The notes under the pieces are model-generated. The model saw only the letters and a list, made by a program, of their open reading frames with translations. It did no database searches and was not told the DNA's origin. From Balneolales bacterium (lineage in GTDB: Bacteria > Bacteroidota > Rhodothermia > Balneolales > Natronogracilivirgulaceae): a DNA stretch of 19,086 bases. Below are positions 1 through 7,533 of this stretch, piece after piece. The stretch lies in assembly GCA_007131535.1 (NCBI GenBank), contig SLQI01000235.1, positions 1 through 19,086 on the forward strand. The letters are read 5' to 3'. The stretch's first letter is position 1, and every line of letters starts with the position of its first letter. A program made the translations under genes and the position numbers.

Positions 1-215
1 AATGTTTGTTTGCATATCAACTACGTTACAACATAAAAATAGAAAAAAACATTTGGTGGCCGGATAAATCTGATCAAGCCTGTGAATATGGAACTATTTG
101 TAGTTTTCACTACTACTAAAAATTCTCAGGTGCGACTGCGGCCACTACCAAGGTACACAATGAATCATAAAAGCGTAACCCGGCAATTTTACATATCAAT
201 TAACGAATCCCCGGA

Positions 216-890
216 TTATTGTTCACTGGTAAATGCATATACCAGCAGATTCACTCCGAACTGTAAAGCCGCTTCAACGATTTCTTCCGGGTTATCGTGT
301 TTGTCATATGCCCAGCCGTCAGCCGGGTTGGATTCGTAGGTATAAAGAACAACCAGTCGACCTTCCCGATGGACTCCAAAAGCCTGGGGTGGCTTTCCGT
401 CATGTTCGTGAACTTTGGGTGGCCGGCCTTCCGGAAACTCATAAACCATGTTATACAGTGGATGATCGTGAGGCAGCTCGACAAATTCTTCATCCGGGAA
501 GATTTCCATCAGGATTGGCCGGATAAACTCATCCAGACCGTAGTCGTCATCCACATACAAGAACCCTCCGTTTTCAAGATAGCGCCGGAGGTTGTTCATT
601 TCCGCCTGATTTACATCAATATTCCCATGACCTGTAAGATAGAGCAGCGGATAGTTGTGGATGTCGGAGCTGCCGATGTGAACATCATCGTACTCCGGGT
701 CCAAAGATAATGGTATACGCTCCCTGGCGTAGTTGATCAGGTTGGTCAATGCTGTTGGTGTGGTATACCAGTCTCCTCCGCCACGGTATTGCACCCTTGC
801 AATTCGGAATTCATGATCATCACTGCCGGAATAGGCCTTGATGTCCGAAAATAACAGGAAGAATGGAATGATAAGGATAAAAATACGCAT
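216..890 (-). CDS. Secreted DUF4159-family protein
   Basis: I recognise this as a DUF4159 family protein from its overall pattern; the biochemical role of that family is not established. From the ATG at 890 it is 224 residues long and begins with a charged end and a hydrophobic stretch (MRIFILIIPFFLLFSDIKAY), a plausible signal peptide, so it probably acts in the periplasm. Landmarks are the early RVQYRGGGDWY segment, a YLTGHG segment, and RRYLENGGFLYVDDD followed by a DEFIRP motif. The frame stays open upstream to a GTG at 917, but that would add nine residues before the signal peptide, so I prefer the ATG; a purine-rich GAGGG lies about 12 bases before it. It lies just downstream of ettA, with about 50 bases between them, and could share its transcript. 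Function unknown. Confidence 0.8.
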   Translation of the reverse strand: MRIFILIIPFFLLFSDIKAYSGSDDHEFRIARVQYRGGGDWYTTPTALTNLINYARERIPLSLDPEYDDVHIGSSDIHNYPLLYLTGHGNIDVNQAEMNNLRRYLENGGFLYVDDDYGLDEFIRPILMEIFPDEEFVELPHDHPLYNMVYEFPEGRPPKVHEHDGKPPQAFGVHREGRLVVLYTYESNPADGWAYDKHDNPEEIVEAALQFGVNLLVYAFTSEQ

Positions 891-940
891 AACTTGACGT
901 TTCCCTCTAAACGTCACAACAAATCAGGGATTATGGTTTA

Positions 941-2608
941 TCAACGTGTCAGTTTTTTATAGCGAATACGTTCGGGGTAGTAGTGTTCACCGAGCCGCTC
1001 TTTGCGGTTTGCTTCATATTCGGTATAGTTGCCTTCGAAAAAGTAGGTCTGGCTGTTGCCTTCAAAAGCCAGAATATGTGTGGCAATGCGATCAAGAAAC
1101 CAGCGGTCGTGGGAGATGATCACCGCGCTGCCGGCAAACTCTGTGAGCGCATCTTCCAGAGCGCGCAAAGTATTGACATCCAGATCGTTAGTCGGCTCAT
1201 CCAACAGTAAAACATTGGCTTCTTCACGCAGCGTCTTGGCCAGATGCACCCGGTTGCGTTCTCCGCCGGAAAGCTGACTCGTTTTCTTTTGCTGATCACT
1301 GCCGGTAAAATTAAACCGGCCAACATAAGCACGGGAGTTGATCTCTTTTTTCCCGAGTTTGATGATATCATCCCCGCCGGAGATTTCCTCCCAGATCGAC
1401 TTGTCGGGATCTAAAGGCCGCCTCTGATCGGCATAACCGAGCTTAACCGTATCCCCCAGGTCAATAGCTCCTTCATCGGGCGACTCTTCCCCGGTGATCA
1501 TTCGGAAAAGAGTCGTTTTACCGGCCCCGTTCGGACCGATGACACCAACAATGGCTCCCGGAGGTACTGCAAAACTCATGTCTTCATAGAGCAGTTTATC
1601 GTCGTAGGCCTTAGCCACTTTATCGGCGGTAATTACTTTATCACCGAGCCTCGGGCCGGACGGGATATAAATTTCCAGATCGGCGCGCTGTTTTTCCTGC
1701 TCTTCGGAAAGCAAATTCTCATAAGCCGTAACACGCGCTTTGCTTTTGGTCTGCCGGCCTTTGGGGTTTTGCTGAATCCATTCTAATTCCCGCTGAAGCG
1801 TTTTTTGCCGTTTCTTTTCCTGCTGCTGTTCTACCTCAAGCCGTTTCTGCTTTTGCTCCAGCCAGGAGGAGTAGTTGCCTTCGAACGGGATACCTTCACC
1901 ACGGTCCAGCTCCAGAATCCAGCCGGCAACATTGTCGAGAAAGTATCGGTCGTGGGTAACCGCGATAATGGTTCCCTTGTAGCGGGCAAGGTGCTGCTCC
2001 AGCCAGGCTACCGATTCGGCATCCAGGTGGTTGGTCGGCTCATCAAGCAGCAGTACATCCGGCTCTTTGAGCAGCAATCGGCACAAGGCGACGCGCCGCC
2101 GCTCTCCCCCGGAAAGCACCTCGATCGGTGTATCGCCTTCCGGACAGCGTAAGGCCTGCATTGCCATATCAAGCTTGGAATCGATATCCCAGGCGTCTTT
2201 GGCATCAATCTCTTCCTGAAGCCGGGCCTGCTCGGCCATCAGCTTGTCAAAATCAGCGTCGGGCTCGGCGAATTTGGCATTGACCTCTTCGTACTTTTTC
2301 ACCAGATCCACCGTCTCCTGGATTCCTTCTTCGACGATATCTTTTACGGTTTTGGAATTATCCAGTTCCGGCTCCTGGGGCAGCAGACCGTATTCAACTT
2401 CTTTCTGAGCCGATACTTCACCTTCGAAGTCGGTGTCCTCGCCGGCAATGATTCGCAACAGTGTAGATTTACCGGCTCCGTTCAGGCCGAGTACACCGAT
2501 TTTGGCTCCATAATAGAAAGAGAGGTTGATGTTTTTAAGTACATGCTTGTCGGGTTTATGATATTTGTTCACCCCCAACATGCTGAAAATAATCTTCTGA
2601 TCGCTCAC
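941..2608 (-). CDS. ettA: Energy-dependent translational throttle protein EttA (ABC-F ATPase)
   Basis: Soluble ABC-F protein that binds the ribosomal E site and, in E. coli, gates entry into elongation according to ATP/ADP. Its 555 residues equal the length of E. coli EttA, and the N-terminus aligns with it from memory (HVLKNINLSF, then GAKIGVLGLNGAGKST). Two ATP-binding cassettes are visible: Walker A at residues 41-49 (GLNGAGKST) and 358-365 (GPNGAGKT), signatures LSGGERR at 165-171 and LSGGERN at 446-452, and Walker B segments LLLDEPTNHLD and LLLDEPTNDLD with catalytic glutamates near 190 and 471. The charged region at about 95-140 fits the arm domain, and the Lys/Gln-rich linker at 245-320 fits the P-site tRNA interaction motif. 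There are no membrane segments. The start is GTG with no obvious Shine-Dalgarno; no ATG lies close enough to keep the conserved N-terminus. Confidence 0.95.
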   Translation of the reverse strand: MSDQKIIFSMLGVNKYHKPDKHVLKNINLSFYYGAKIGVLGLNGAGKSTLLRIIAGEDTDFEGEVSAQKEVEYGLLPQEPELDNSKTVKDIVEEGIQETVDLVKKYEEVNAKFAEPDADFDKLMAEQARLQEEIDAKDAWDIDSKLDMAMQALRCPEGDTPIEVLSGGERRRVALCRLLLKEPDVLLLDEPTNHLDAESVAWLEQHLARYKGTIIAVTHDRYFLDNVAGWILELDRGEGIPFEGNYSSWLEQKQKRLEVEQQQEKKRQKTLQRELEWIQQNPKGRQTKSKARVTAYENLLSEEQEKQRADLEIYIPSGPRLGDKVITADKVAKAYDDKLLYEDMSFAVPPGAIVGVIGPNGAGKTTLFRMITGEESPDEGAIDLGDTVKLGYADQRRPLDPDKSIWEEISGGDDIIKLGKKEINSRAYVGRFNFTGSDQQKKTSQLSGGERNRVHLAKTLREEANVLLLDEPTNDLDVNTLRALEDALTEFAGSAVIISHDRWFLDRIATHILAFEGNSQTYFFEGNYTEYEANRKERLGEHYYPERIRYKKLTR

Positions 2609-2698
2609 TGTGGTCGCAGGTTTATATTAGGTTAAAAATTTCGGGTGAAAGATAGGGAATAGTTGGTATGGCTGAAACGGGTTTATTCGTGTGATGGT

Positions 2699-2818
2699 GT
2701 TATGCCTGTAAATGTTGCCAAAATTTATATTGATATCCGGATTTACACTTTTGGGCCTGAGTGAAGCGCAGATAATGGTGTTTTCTTACGACACTGCCAC
2801 TTTTCTTACAGGCACTAA
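2699..2818. repeat. Degenerate MITE-like repeat, same family as 5760-5905
   Basis: The right part (2780-2817) is the reverse complement of 5760-5797 with 36 of 38 bases identical. The next segment inward (TTTTGGG, then GAAGCGCAGATAATGGTG) aligns with gaps to 5858-5890 of the other copy. The ends are imperfect inverted repeats: TTATGCCTGTAAA on the left and TTTCTTACAGGCACTAA on the right. No transposase is present. The copy is more decayed than the one at 5760 and lies directly beyond the tmRNA terminator. Confidence 0.6.
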
Positions 2819-2857
2819 ATAAAAAGCCCTTGTGAATTATGTGTTCACAAGGGCTTT
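2817..2857 (-). terminator. Rho-independent terminator of ssrA
   Basis: A perfect 14-bp stem (AAAGCCCTTGTGAA at 2823-2836 with TTCACAAGGGCTTT at 2844-2857) and a 7-base loop are followed, reading leftward, by TTTTTATTT. It starts two bases after the tmRNA 3' end, as expected for an ssrA terminator. Confidence 0.9.
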
Positions 2858-2859
2858 CG

Positions 2860-3221
2860 TGGAGGTGCGGGGAGTCGAACCCCGGTCCGAGATGGAGACC
2901 CATCAAGCGTCTACATGCATAGTTGCCCTATGTCGTCTCACGTGAGGGGTCGCCGGGCAACGAGGCTGCCTCACGCCAGGCTGATAAAGTTTCACGAAAT
3001 GCGCTCAGCCATCACATTTCGCTATCCTGCCAAAGTTTGGCGTCCGGTCAAGCCGCCGGCAGGCGGGCAGCATGAGGGACGGAATGGCTTTTATGCAGCC
3101 ATTCGGTATTCGTAATTGTCAGCATTTACGTTTGCTTCCACGGTTTTTACAAGAACCATGGATGAAAACTCGACATGCAGCCTGTGAACCTTCTCATCCC
3201 GTCGAAGCCAGTTTCACCCCC
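2860..3221 (-). ncRNA. ssrA: tmRNA (transfer-messenger RNA)
   Basis: Rescues stalled ribosomes by trans-translation with SmpB. The 5' end GGGGGTGAAACTGG followed by CTTCGACGGG, and the 3' end with GGGTTCGACTCCCC then CACCTCCA, are typical one-piece tmRNA ends; GGGGGUG and CACCUCC pair over seven positions with one G-U. The message part begins at the resume codon GCA (3135-3133) and reads ANVNADNYEYRMAA to a TAA at 3093-3091; the charged alanine would precede it. A hairpin (GAATGGCT with AGCCATTC) overlaps the stop codon, as in tmRNA helix 5. After the discriminator A the DNA reads CGA, so CCA is not encoded and must be added enzymatically. The ends are predicted from pairing and may be off by a base or two. 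Confidence 0.95.
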
Positions 3222-3383
3222 TGGCATGGAAAGAATTATCACAATCTGTTTAATTGCATCTTACTAACGCCGTATAAAAGTTTTATATTATATGATGATA
3301 TAGGTTAGGCGAAGTTCGTTAAAAACAGTTCAAATTAGCGGGCTGATTTAAAGGTGTAATATTCACAGATAGGTCTACATTGT

Positions 3384-4562
3384 ATGAAAATTGCTATTGT
3401 TGGAGCCGGGGCCGTTGGTGCGGCATTGACCCGGGTTCTCTGTAACAACCCCTCGGTAGCGGCGGTTTCGGTTATTGATAAAAACGGAACGGTTCTCGAG
3501 CCCCTTAAACAAAGTATTCAGAGTAAGAAATTACGGACTTTCCGATTAGGGGTGGAGAAAGAACAAGCGCTTGCAACCATAATAAAAAGCTTTGATTTTT
3601 TAATCTCGGCCTTGCCGTCCGAATATAATTTGCAGCTATGCCGGCTGGCCATTGAAAACGGAATCAATTATATCGATTTCGGTGGGGATGATGCGATTTA
3701 TGAAGAGCAGTTAGCTTATAATAACCACGCACTGGAGCAAGAAGTTTTGGCAATCCCCAATTGCGGTATGGCACCGGGACTTGTCAATATCATTGCCATG
3801 AGTGCATATGAAGAGTTTGACAGCGTGGAATCCATTCATATCCGTGCGACAGGATTGCCTGTTAATCCGATTCCCCCGCTTAATTATCAGTTAAGTTTTT
3901 CTCCGGCCGGATTAATCAATGAGTATCTGAATGATGTGCATATTATTCATAACGGTAAAACCACTAAAGTAAAAGCCATGGAGGGGTATGAACCCCTCAC
4001 ATTTTACTCAGAGCCTGATTTTAGTGATCTTGAGGCATTTTACACCAGCGGACACATCACCACCCTGGCTAAGGAACTGGACGGCAAAGTCAAAGAACTT
4101 GATTTTAAAACTATACGCTACAAAGGTCACCGGGATATCATGAAAGCTCTGTTTGAACTTGGTTTTGACTCCGACGGCATTATTGATATCAGGTCAAACC
4201 TGACCTTCAAAGAGCTATTGATTCGTCAGCTCAACAAAAAGCTGCCGAGAGGGTATGAAGATATTGTATTGGCCAAGACTGTGGTGAGCGGAGTTATTGA
4301 CGGGGTGCAGCGAGTACGGGATTATGAAATCGTACACCGCTACCATCAGACGTATGATTTGCCGGCTATGATGGCCTGTACCACCATACCGGTGGAAATT
4401 GTAACGGAACTGGTTCATGAAGGAAAAGTGACCCGCAGCGGAGGAGTCTGTGCTCCTGAATTTGCCGTTGATAAAACGGAATTTATGAAACGGCTATCTG
4501 AAAAAGGCATTGAGATATCGGTGAATGAACAGACTCTGAATGAAACTGCCGATGCCAGATAG
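3384..4562 (+). CDS. Saccharopine dehydrogenase family oxidoreductase
   Basis: A 392-residue NAD(P)-dependent oxidoreductase. It starts with a Rossmann dinucleotide-binding motif (MKIAIVGAGAVG, glycines at 7, 9 and 12), and an aspartate after the second strand (VIDKNG, D32) suggests NAD preference. The NCGMAPGLVNI segment at 126-136 is characteristic of this superfamily, which includes saccharopine dehydrogenase, lysine 6-dehydrogenase and carboxynorspermidine dehydrogenase. The later part (FYTSGHITTLAKEL and GHRDIMKALFELG) fits the saccharopine dehydrogenase C-terminal domain. The substrate cannot be fixed from sequence; lysine catabolism or biosynthesis is likeliest. There are no membrane segments. 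It has no operon partner: ssrA upstream diverges and a 630-base spacer follows. The ATG at 3384 has an AGG about 11 bases upstream. Confidence 0.88.
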   Translation: MKIAIVGAGAVGAALTRVLCNNPSVAAVSVIDKNGTVLEPLKQSIQSKKLRTFRLGVEKEQALATIIKSFDFLISALPSEYNLQLCRLAIENGINYIDFGGDDAIYEEQLAYNNHALEQEVLAIPNCGMAPGLVNIIAMSAYEEFDSVESIHIRATGLPVNPIPPLNYQLSFSPAGLINEYLNDVHIIHNGKTTKVKAMEGYEPLTFYSEPDFSDLEAFYTSGHITTLAKELDGKVKELDFKTIRYKGHRDIMKALFELGFDSDGIIDIRSNLTFKELLIRQLNKKLPRGYEDIVLAKTVVSGVIDGVQRVRDYEIVHRYHQTYDLPAMMACTTIPVEIVTELVHEGKVTRSGGVCAPEFAVDKTEFMKRLSEKGIEISVNEQTLNETADAR

Positions 4563-4566
4563 ATGA

Positions 4567-4594
4567 TTACCGGAAAATCACGCTGGTCCGGTAA
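4567..4594 (+). other. Hairpin just after the oxidoreductase stop codon
   Basis: TTACCGGA (4567-4574) and TCCGGTAA (4587-4594) form a perfect 8-bp stem with a 12-base loop, starting five bases after the gene. No T-run follows, so it is not a standard intrinsic terminator; it may protect the mRNA 3' end. Its right arm overlaps the left end of the repeat at 4588-4745. Confidence 0.45.
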
Positions 4595-4745
4595 ATCACA
4601 AATCTGAAATCACAAATCGTTAATCTGCTATCCGTCGGGCTTTGGCCGGTGTCTGCGATTCGGCTGCCCTTTTTGCTTCACCTCTGGTATCTGCCCATAT
4701 TTTAACGGATTAACGATAGCAGATTAACGAATTCAGATTTACCGG
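4588..4745. repeat. Non-coding element with inverted ends
   Basis: TCGTTAATCTGCTATC (4617-4632) and GATAGCAGATTAACGA (4715-4730) are a perfect 16-bp inverted repeat. The match continues outward to CCGGTAAATC on the left and GATTTACCGG on the right. The left arm carries two extra ACAAATC units, seen as the direct repeat CACAAATC. The 82-base centre has no open frame. It is probably a small non-autonomous repeat. Confidence 0.6.
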
Positions 4746-5028
4746 TTACACGGTGGCGGTAACGCAATCAAGCCGTGTGTATCCCCGGGGAAAAATTCTT
4801 GTCAATGGAAGCTTCTGATCCCCCGTACCGGTGCACTATTGTTGAGGTGACAAAAACCTGCATAAAAACATAAACGCTGGCCGAGTGCGTCCCCGCACCG
4901 GCCCAATATCACCACACGTCCTCGTGTCGTAGATGGCCGGCGCTTTCCCGTGCATCCCTCGTCCACCTATAATAACAGGTTCAATTTCATAGCTTCGGGA
5001 TGTGGTTGGGGGACGTGCCCGGTTTACC
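4746..5028. other. Gene-free spacer
   Basis: No frame here has coding character and I see no tRNA or other known RNA. The stretch at about 4850-4975 is GC-richer than its surroundings, with complementary short segments (ACACGTCCTCGTGT, GGCCGAGTGCG, CCGCACCGGCC). It may be part of a larger dispersed repeat, but only one copy is in view. Confidence 0.4.
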
Positions 5029-5053
5029 CTGGGTTGCGCTACGCTCCACCCAG
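5029..5053. repeat. REP-like palindrome
   Basis: CTGGGT (5029-5034) pairs with ACCCAG (5048-5053), and inside it GCG pairs with CGC around a CTA loop. The compact GC-rich hairpin in a gene-free spacer resembles REP elements mobilised by REP-associated tyrosine transposases. No such transposase is nearby. Confidence 0.5.
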
Positions 5054-5081
5054 CCTGTACCTGTGGTGGGCTACCAACATG

Positions 5082-5105
5082 ACGTCCTTACAGGACGTTT
5101 TTATT
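5082..5105 (+). terminator. Terminator-like hairpin
   Basis: ACGTCCT (5082-5088) and AGGACGT (5092-5098) form a perfect 7-bp stem with a TAC loop, followed by TTTTATT. It has the form of a plus-strand intrinsic terminator, but the nearest plus-strand gene ends 520 bases upstream, so it may instead belong to the repeat at 5029-5053. Confidence 0.4.
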
Positions 5106-5192
5106 CACCCATGATCAGATCAAAATAAAATCCGTTTTAATCCGTGCAGATCCGCGGCTAAAAGTATCTGTCAATGAAATGCAGCCAGTCAC

Positions 5193-5699
5193 TTAGCTTT
5201 TTCCGTTTTCGTCGCGGTAGCGCTGTGCAGCTTCTTCGATTGTTTTGATGGCGGCATCCACGCCGTCCCAGCCTTCAACACCCACTTTCTTTTCCTCCAG
5301 ATCTTTATAAACAGAAAAAAAGTGTTCGATTTCTTTAGTCAGGTGCGGTGGTACCCCATTCAAATCTGATATGTGATTCCACAAGGGATCGGTTAACGGA
5401 ACACTCAGAATTTTTTCGTCTGGTCCTTTTTCATCCCACATCTTGAACAGACCAATGGGTTTGGATTCGATCATACAGCCAGGGAAGGTAGGTTCGGTAA
5501 CCAAAACCAAAGCATCCAGCGGATCGCCGTCTAAGGCCAGAGTTTCAGGAATATATCCGTAGTCACTGGGATAATGTACAGCAGAAAACAGCATGCGGTC
5601 GAACCGCAAAACGCCTTTTTCTTTGTCGTATTCATATTTATTACGGCTCCCTTTTGGGATTTCAATAAAAACATCAATAGTAGGTCTGTTCGGAGTCAT
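5193..5699 (-). CDS. ppa: Inorganic pyrophosphatase, family I
   Basis: Hydrolyses pyrophosphate to two phosphates in the cytoplasm and so drives biosynthetic reactions forward. At 168 residues it is close to E. coli Ppa (about 175). Family features are IEIPKGSRNKYEYDKE at 12-27 (substrate-binding Lys/Arg and Glu), YPSDYGYIPET at 43-53, and the family signature DGDPLDALV at 57-65 with the metal-binding aspartates 57, 59 and 62. DEKGPDEKI at 89-97 and FFSVYKDLE at 127-135 supply further active-site Asp, Lys and Tyr residues. All key residues are present. A minus-strand TATAAT at 5757-5752, right at the edge of the 5760-5905 repeat, is a possible -10 element about 50 bases before the ATG; I see no good -35 box. 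Confidence 0.96.
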   Translation of the reverse strand: MTPNRPTIDVFIEIPKGSRNKYEYDKEKGVLRFDRMLFSAVHYPSDYGYIPETLALDGDPLDALVLVTEPTFPGCMIESKPIGLFKMWDEKGPDEKILSVPLTDPLWNHISDLNGVPPHLTKEIEHFFSVYKDLEEKKVGVEGWDGVDAAIKTIEEAAQRYRDENGKS

Positions 5700-5759
5700 A
5701 ATCAGTTTTAATAATTAGATGAATCAATAAGTAAAGTTAAAAAGTGCTAAAATTATAGT

Positions 5760-5905
5760 TAGTGCCTGTAAGTAAAGTGGTAGTGTCGTAAGAAAACGTC
5801 AAGATCAAGGCGCGCGAAGCTCCCAAAAAGCGCAGTGTACAACCCGTACATGAGCATTTTTGGGACGAGCGGAACGCCGATATTGGCGTTTTCTTACAGA
5901 CACTA
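5760..5905. repeat. MITE-like repeat with nested inverted ends
   Basis: The outer ends match as TAGTGCCTGTAAG (5760) and, inverted, TAGTGTCTGTAAG (5905). A second left copy begins at 5782 (AGTGTCGTAAGAAAACGTC) and matches the right end inverted (AGTGTCTGTAAGAAAACGCC). The middle is a near-palindrome: GCTCCCAAAAA with TTTTTGGGACGAGC, and TGTAC with GTACA round the tip. There is no open frame, so it is a candidate non-autonomous element whose transcript would form a long hairpin. It sits between the divergent genes ppa and 5940-7517, so promoters of both lie beside or inside it. Confidence 0.7.
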
Positions 5906-5939
5906 ATTAGTGTTGATAAATCAATTGCACAACTGTTGA

Positions 5940-7517
5940 GTGGTTAATAGATTGTATGGACCTTTTAAAAATCAGAAATACCCCTATTATATGATTATTG
6001 CTTCAGGCTGTGTGGCACTGAATACATGGATTTTATCATTCGCCGGCAGCAGTGTTCAGGAACCGGATTTATCGGAATTATCGCAAAAGATTGAAGAGTT
6101 GAACCGGCAGGTTAATGGCGGTACAGATCTTTCGATGGTGATTGGTGTTATGTTATTACTTGGAATTGCCGGTTTTGCAGCATTTTTGTATCACAGACAG
6201 TATAAGCTATTGGGCTTTCAACAATTTCTGCAAACCCAACTTTCGGAAATAGAACTACATGACAAAGCGCTCAAAGAGATAAAACAGGAGTCATCCGAAA
6301 ACAGCCGGGTTCTGCAAGAGATAAAAGAATCGCTTCAGGATTTTAAACAAAGTGAGGGAGATTCCTCAAAAGCGAACTCCAACAAGGAATTGCTGGAATC
6401 ACTTCAGAAGATAGAAGCAGAATTGGCGGGTTTGCGAGAGTTTCTGACCGGTTCGGGGAAAGCGGCAAAAAAAGAAAGTTCAGGATTTAGTTTAACCGGT
6501 CCACTCGCTTCGAATATATCAACAGACGAAAAGCAGGAAGAGAGTGAAAGTTCTGTGAGTCAGTCCGACAATCGGGGAGCCGGCAATTCCGAAGAGGCAA
6601 CCGGGACTGATAATTTTTTGGAATCTGAAGAATCGAATAATGAGACAGGCTTGGCTTATAATTCAGGAAGTTTGGAATCAGAAGGCGCTAAACCAGAAGT
6701 TGAACCTTCTAACGGGTTTGCATCACTGAATGAGGGTGCGGGTTTCGGATTAAAAAAAGGATCTAAGGATACCGGAAATGCGGAGAATGTGAAAGGGGAT
6801 GATCCCCTGGATGATGCAGCAGAATCGGAAGAAGCAGAGCAAAAGGCCAATGCTGATGAACAGGATGTTGAAGAAGCCCCGGCAGCTATCTTTGATGAGA
6901 TCAGCACACCGGAGTATTATGAAAATCTGTCCGATGATGAAAAAACTGAAGCATTGCAAATCAAACATGCCGTGGCATTGATTCATCAGGCCACAGAAAC
7001 TAACCAGGCCTCCTTTGTCATGGAAGCGAATCGGATTTTGAACAGTTTGAGGGAAAACGACTCACCATATTCAGGTTTGGCTGCTCAGGTGCATGCTGAA
7101 GGGTTGTTGGCTATAGCTGATATTAACCGGAAGCCCCTGCTGTTCACCAGAGCAATTTCTTGCTTCAAAAAAGTTTCTTCGGCAGGTGGAATTGATGAGG
7201 GGCGTTTATATGAGAAGTGGGCGGAATGTCTGCTCAAAACGGGATTGGTTACCGGCAAAGTGGTTTACACTGAACAGGCTGTCAACTTACTTGATGAGAA
7301 TAAAGAGGAAAAAGTCGAAAAGTCTGTTATGAAATTGATCGCTGAATATCTCGTCAATGGAGGGGACCCCAAAGAGTATCCGGTTGTTGAACAAATTATG
7401 GAAAAGTTTGACGGCAAATCGATCCAACGGACACTTCAGGTCTGGGGGGCTTATGAAGCTCTTGAGGGTTTGTTAACTGAGCTCAAGGATAAAACAAAGG
7501 TACAAGAGCCGGGTTAA
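5940..7517 (+). CDS. Unrecognised membrane-anchored coiled-coil protein
   Basis: I do not recognise this 525-residue protein. Visible layout: a hydrophobic segment at about 17-35 (YYMIIASGCVALNTWILSFA); a short heptad helix at 42-58; a second membrane segment at 65-84 (SMVIGVMLLLGIAGFAAFLY) followed by HRQYK; a coiled coil at about 95-170 with repeated LKEIKQ, LQEIKES and LQKIEAEL; a low-complexity stretch at 175-320 rich in Ser, Glu, Asp and Asn; and a folded-looking helical C-terminal part at 325-520. The basic HRQYK after the second segment suggests that the coiled coil and C-terminus face the cytoplasm. The C-terminal helices could be TPR-like, but I see no clear repeats. The start is GTG; the ATG at 5991 is possible but falls inside the first membrane segment. 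No operon partner. The reading frame is full-length and codon use looks normal, so I take it as a real gene. Confidence 0.75.
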   Translation: MVNRLYGPFKNQKYPYYMIIASGCVALNTWILSFAGSSVQEPDLSELSQKIEELNRQVNGGTDLSMVIGVMLLLGIAGFAAFLYHRQYKLLGFQQFLQTQLSEIELHDKALKEIKQESSENSRVLQEIKESLQDFKQSEGDSSKANSNKELLESLQKIEAELAGLREFLTGSGKAAKKESSGFSLTGPLASNISTDEKQEESESSVSQSDNRGAGNSEEATGTDNFLESEESNNETGLAYNSGSLESEGAKPEVEPSNGFASLNEGAGFGLKKGSKDTGNAENVKGDDPLDDAAESEEAEQKANADEQDVEEAPAAIFDEISTPEYYENLSDDEKTEALQIKHAVALIHQATETNQASFVMEANRILNSLRENDSPYSGLAAQVHAEGLLAIADINRKPLLFTRAISCFKKVSSAGGIDEGRLYEKWAECLLKTGLVTGKVVYTEQAVNLLDENKEEKVEKSVMKLIAEYLVNGGDPKEYPVVEQIMEKFDGKSIQRTLQVWGAYEALEGLLTELKDKTKVQEPG

Positions 7518-7533
7518 TCCTCCATGAAGCAGG

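Noticed and set aside
2860..2890. tRNA-like 3' end that could be taken for a tRNA gene
   Set aside because: The T-arm and acceptor belong to the tmRNA; no anticodon arm lies at tRNA distance and the 5' acceptor half is 360 bases away.
2700..2906. Minus-strand frame of 68 codons across the tmRNA 3' end and terminator
   Set aside because: It consists of the tmRNA 3' end, its terminator and a mobile repeat; no protein pattern is visible.
2915..3308. Two plus-strand open frames over the ssrA region
   Set aside because: They are antisense to the tmRNA and its promoter region and have no coding character.
4588..4745. CRISPR-like repeats (CACAAATC units)
   Set aside because: Only two short direct units exist, without regular spacers or nearby cas genes.
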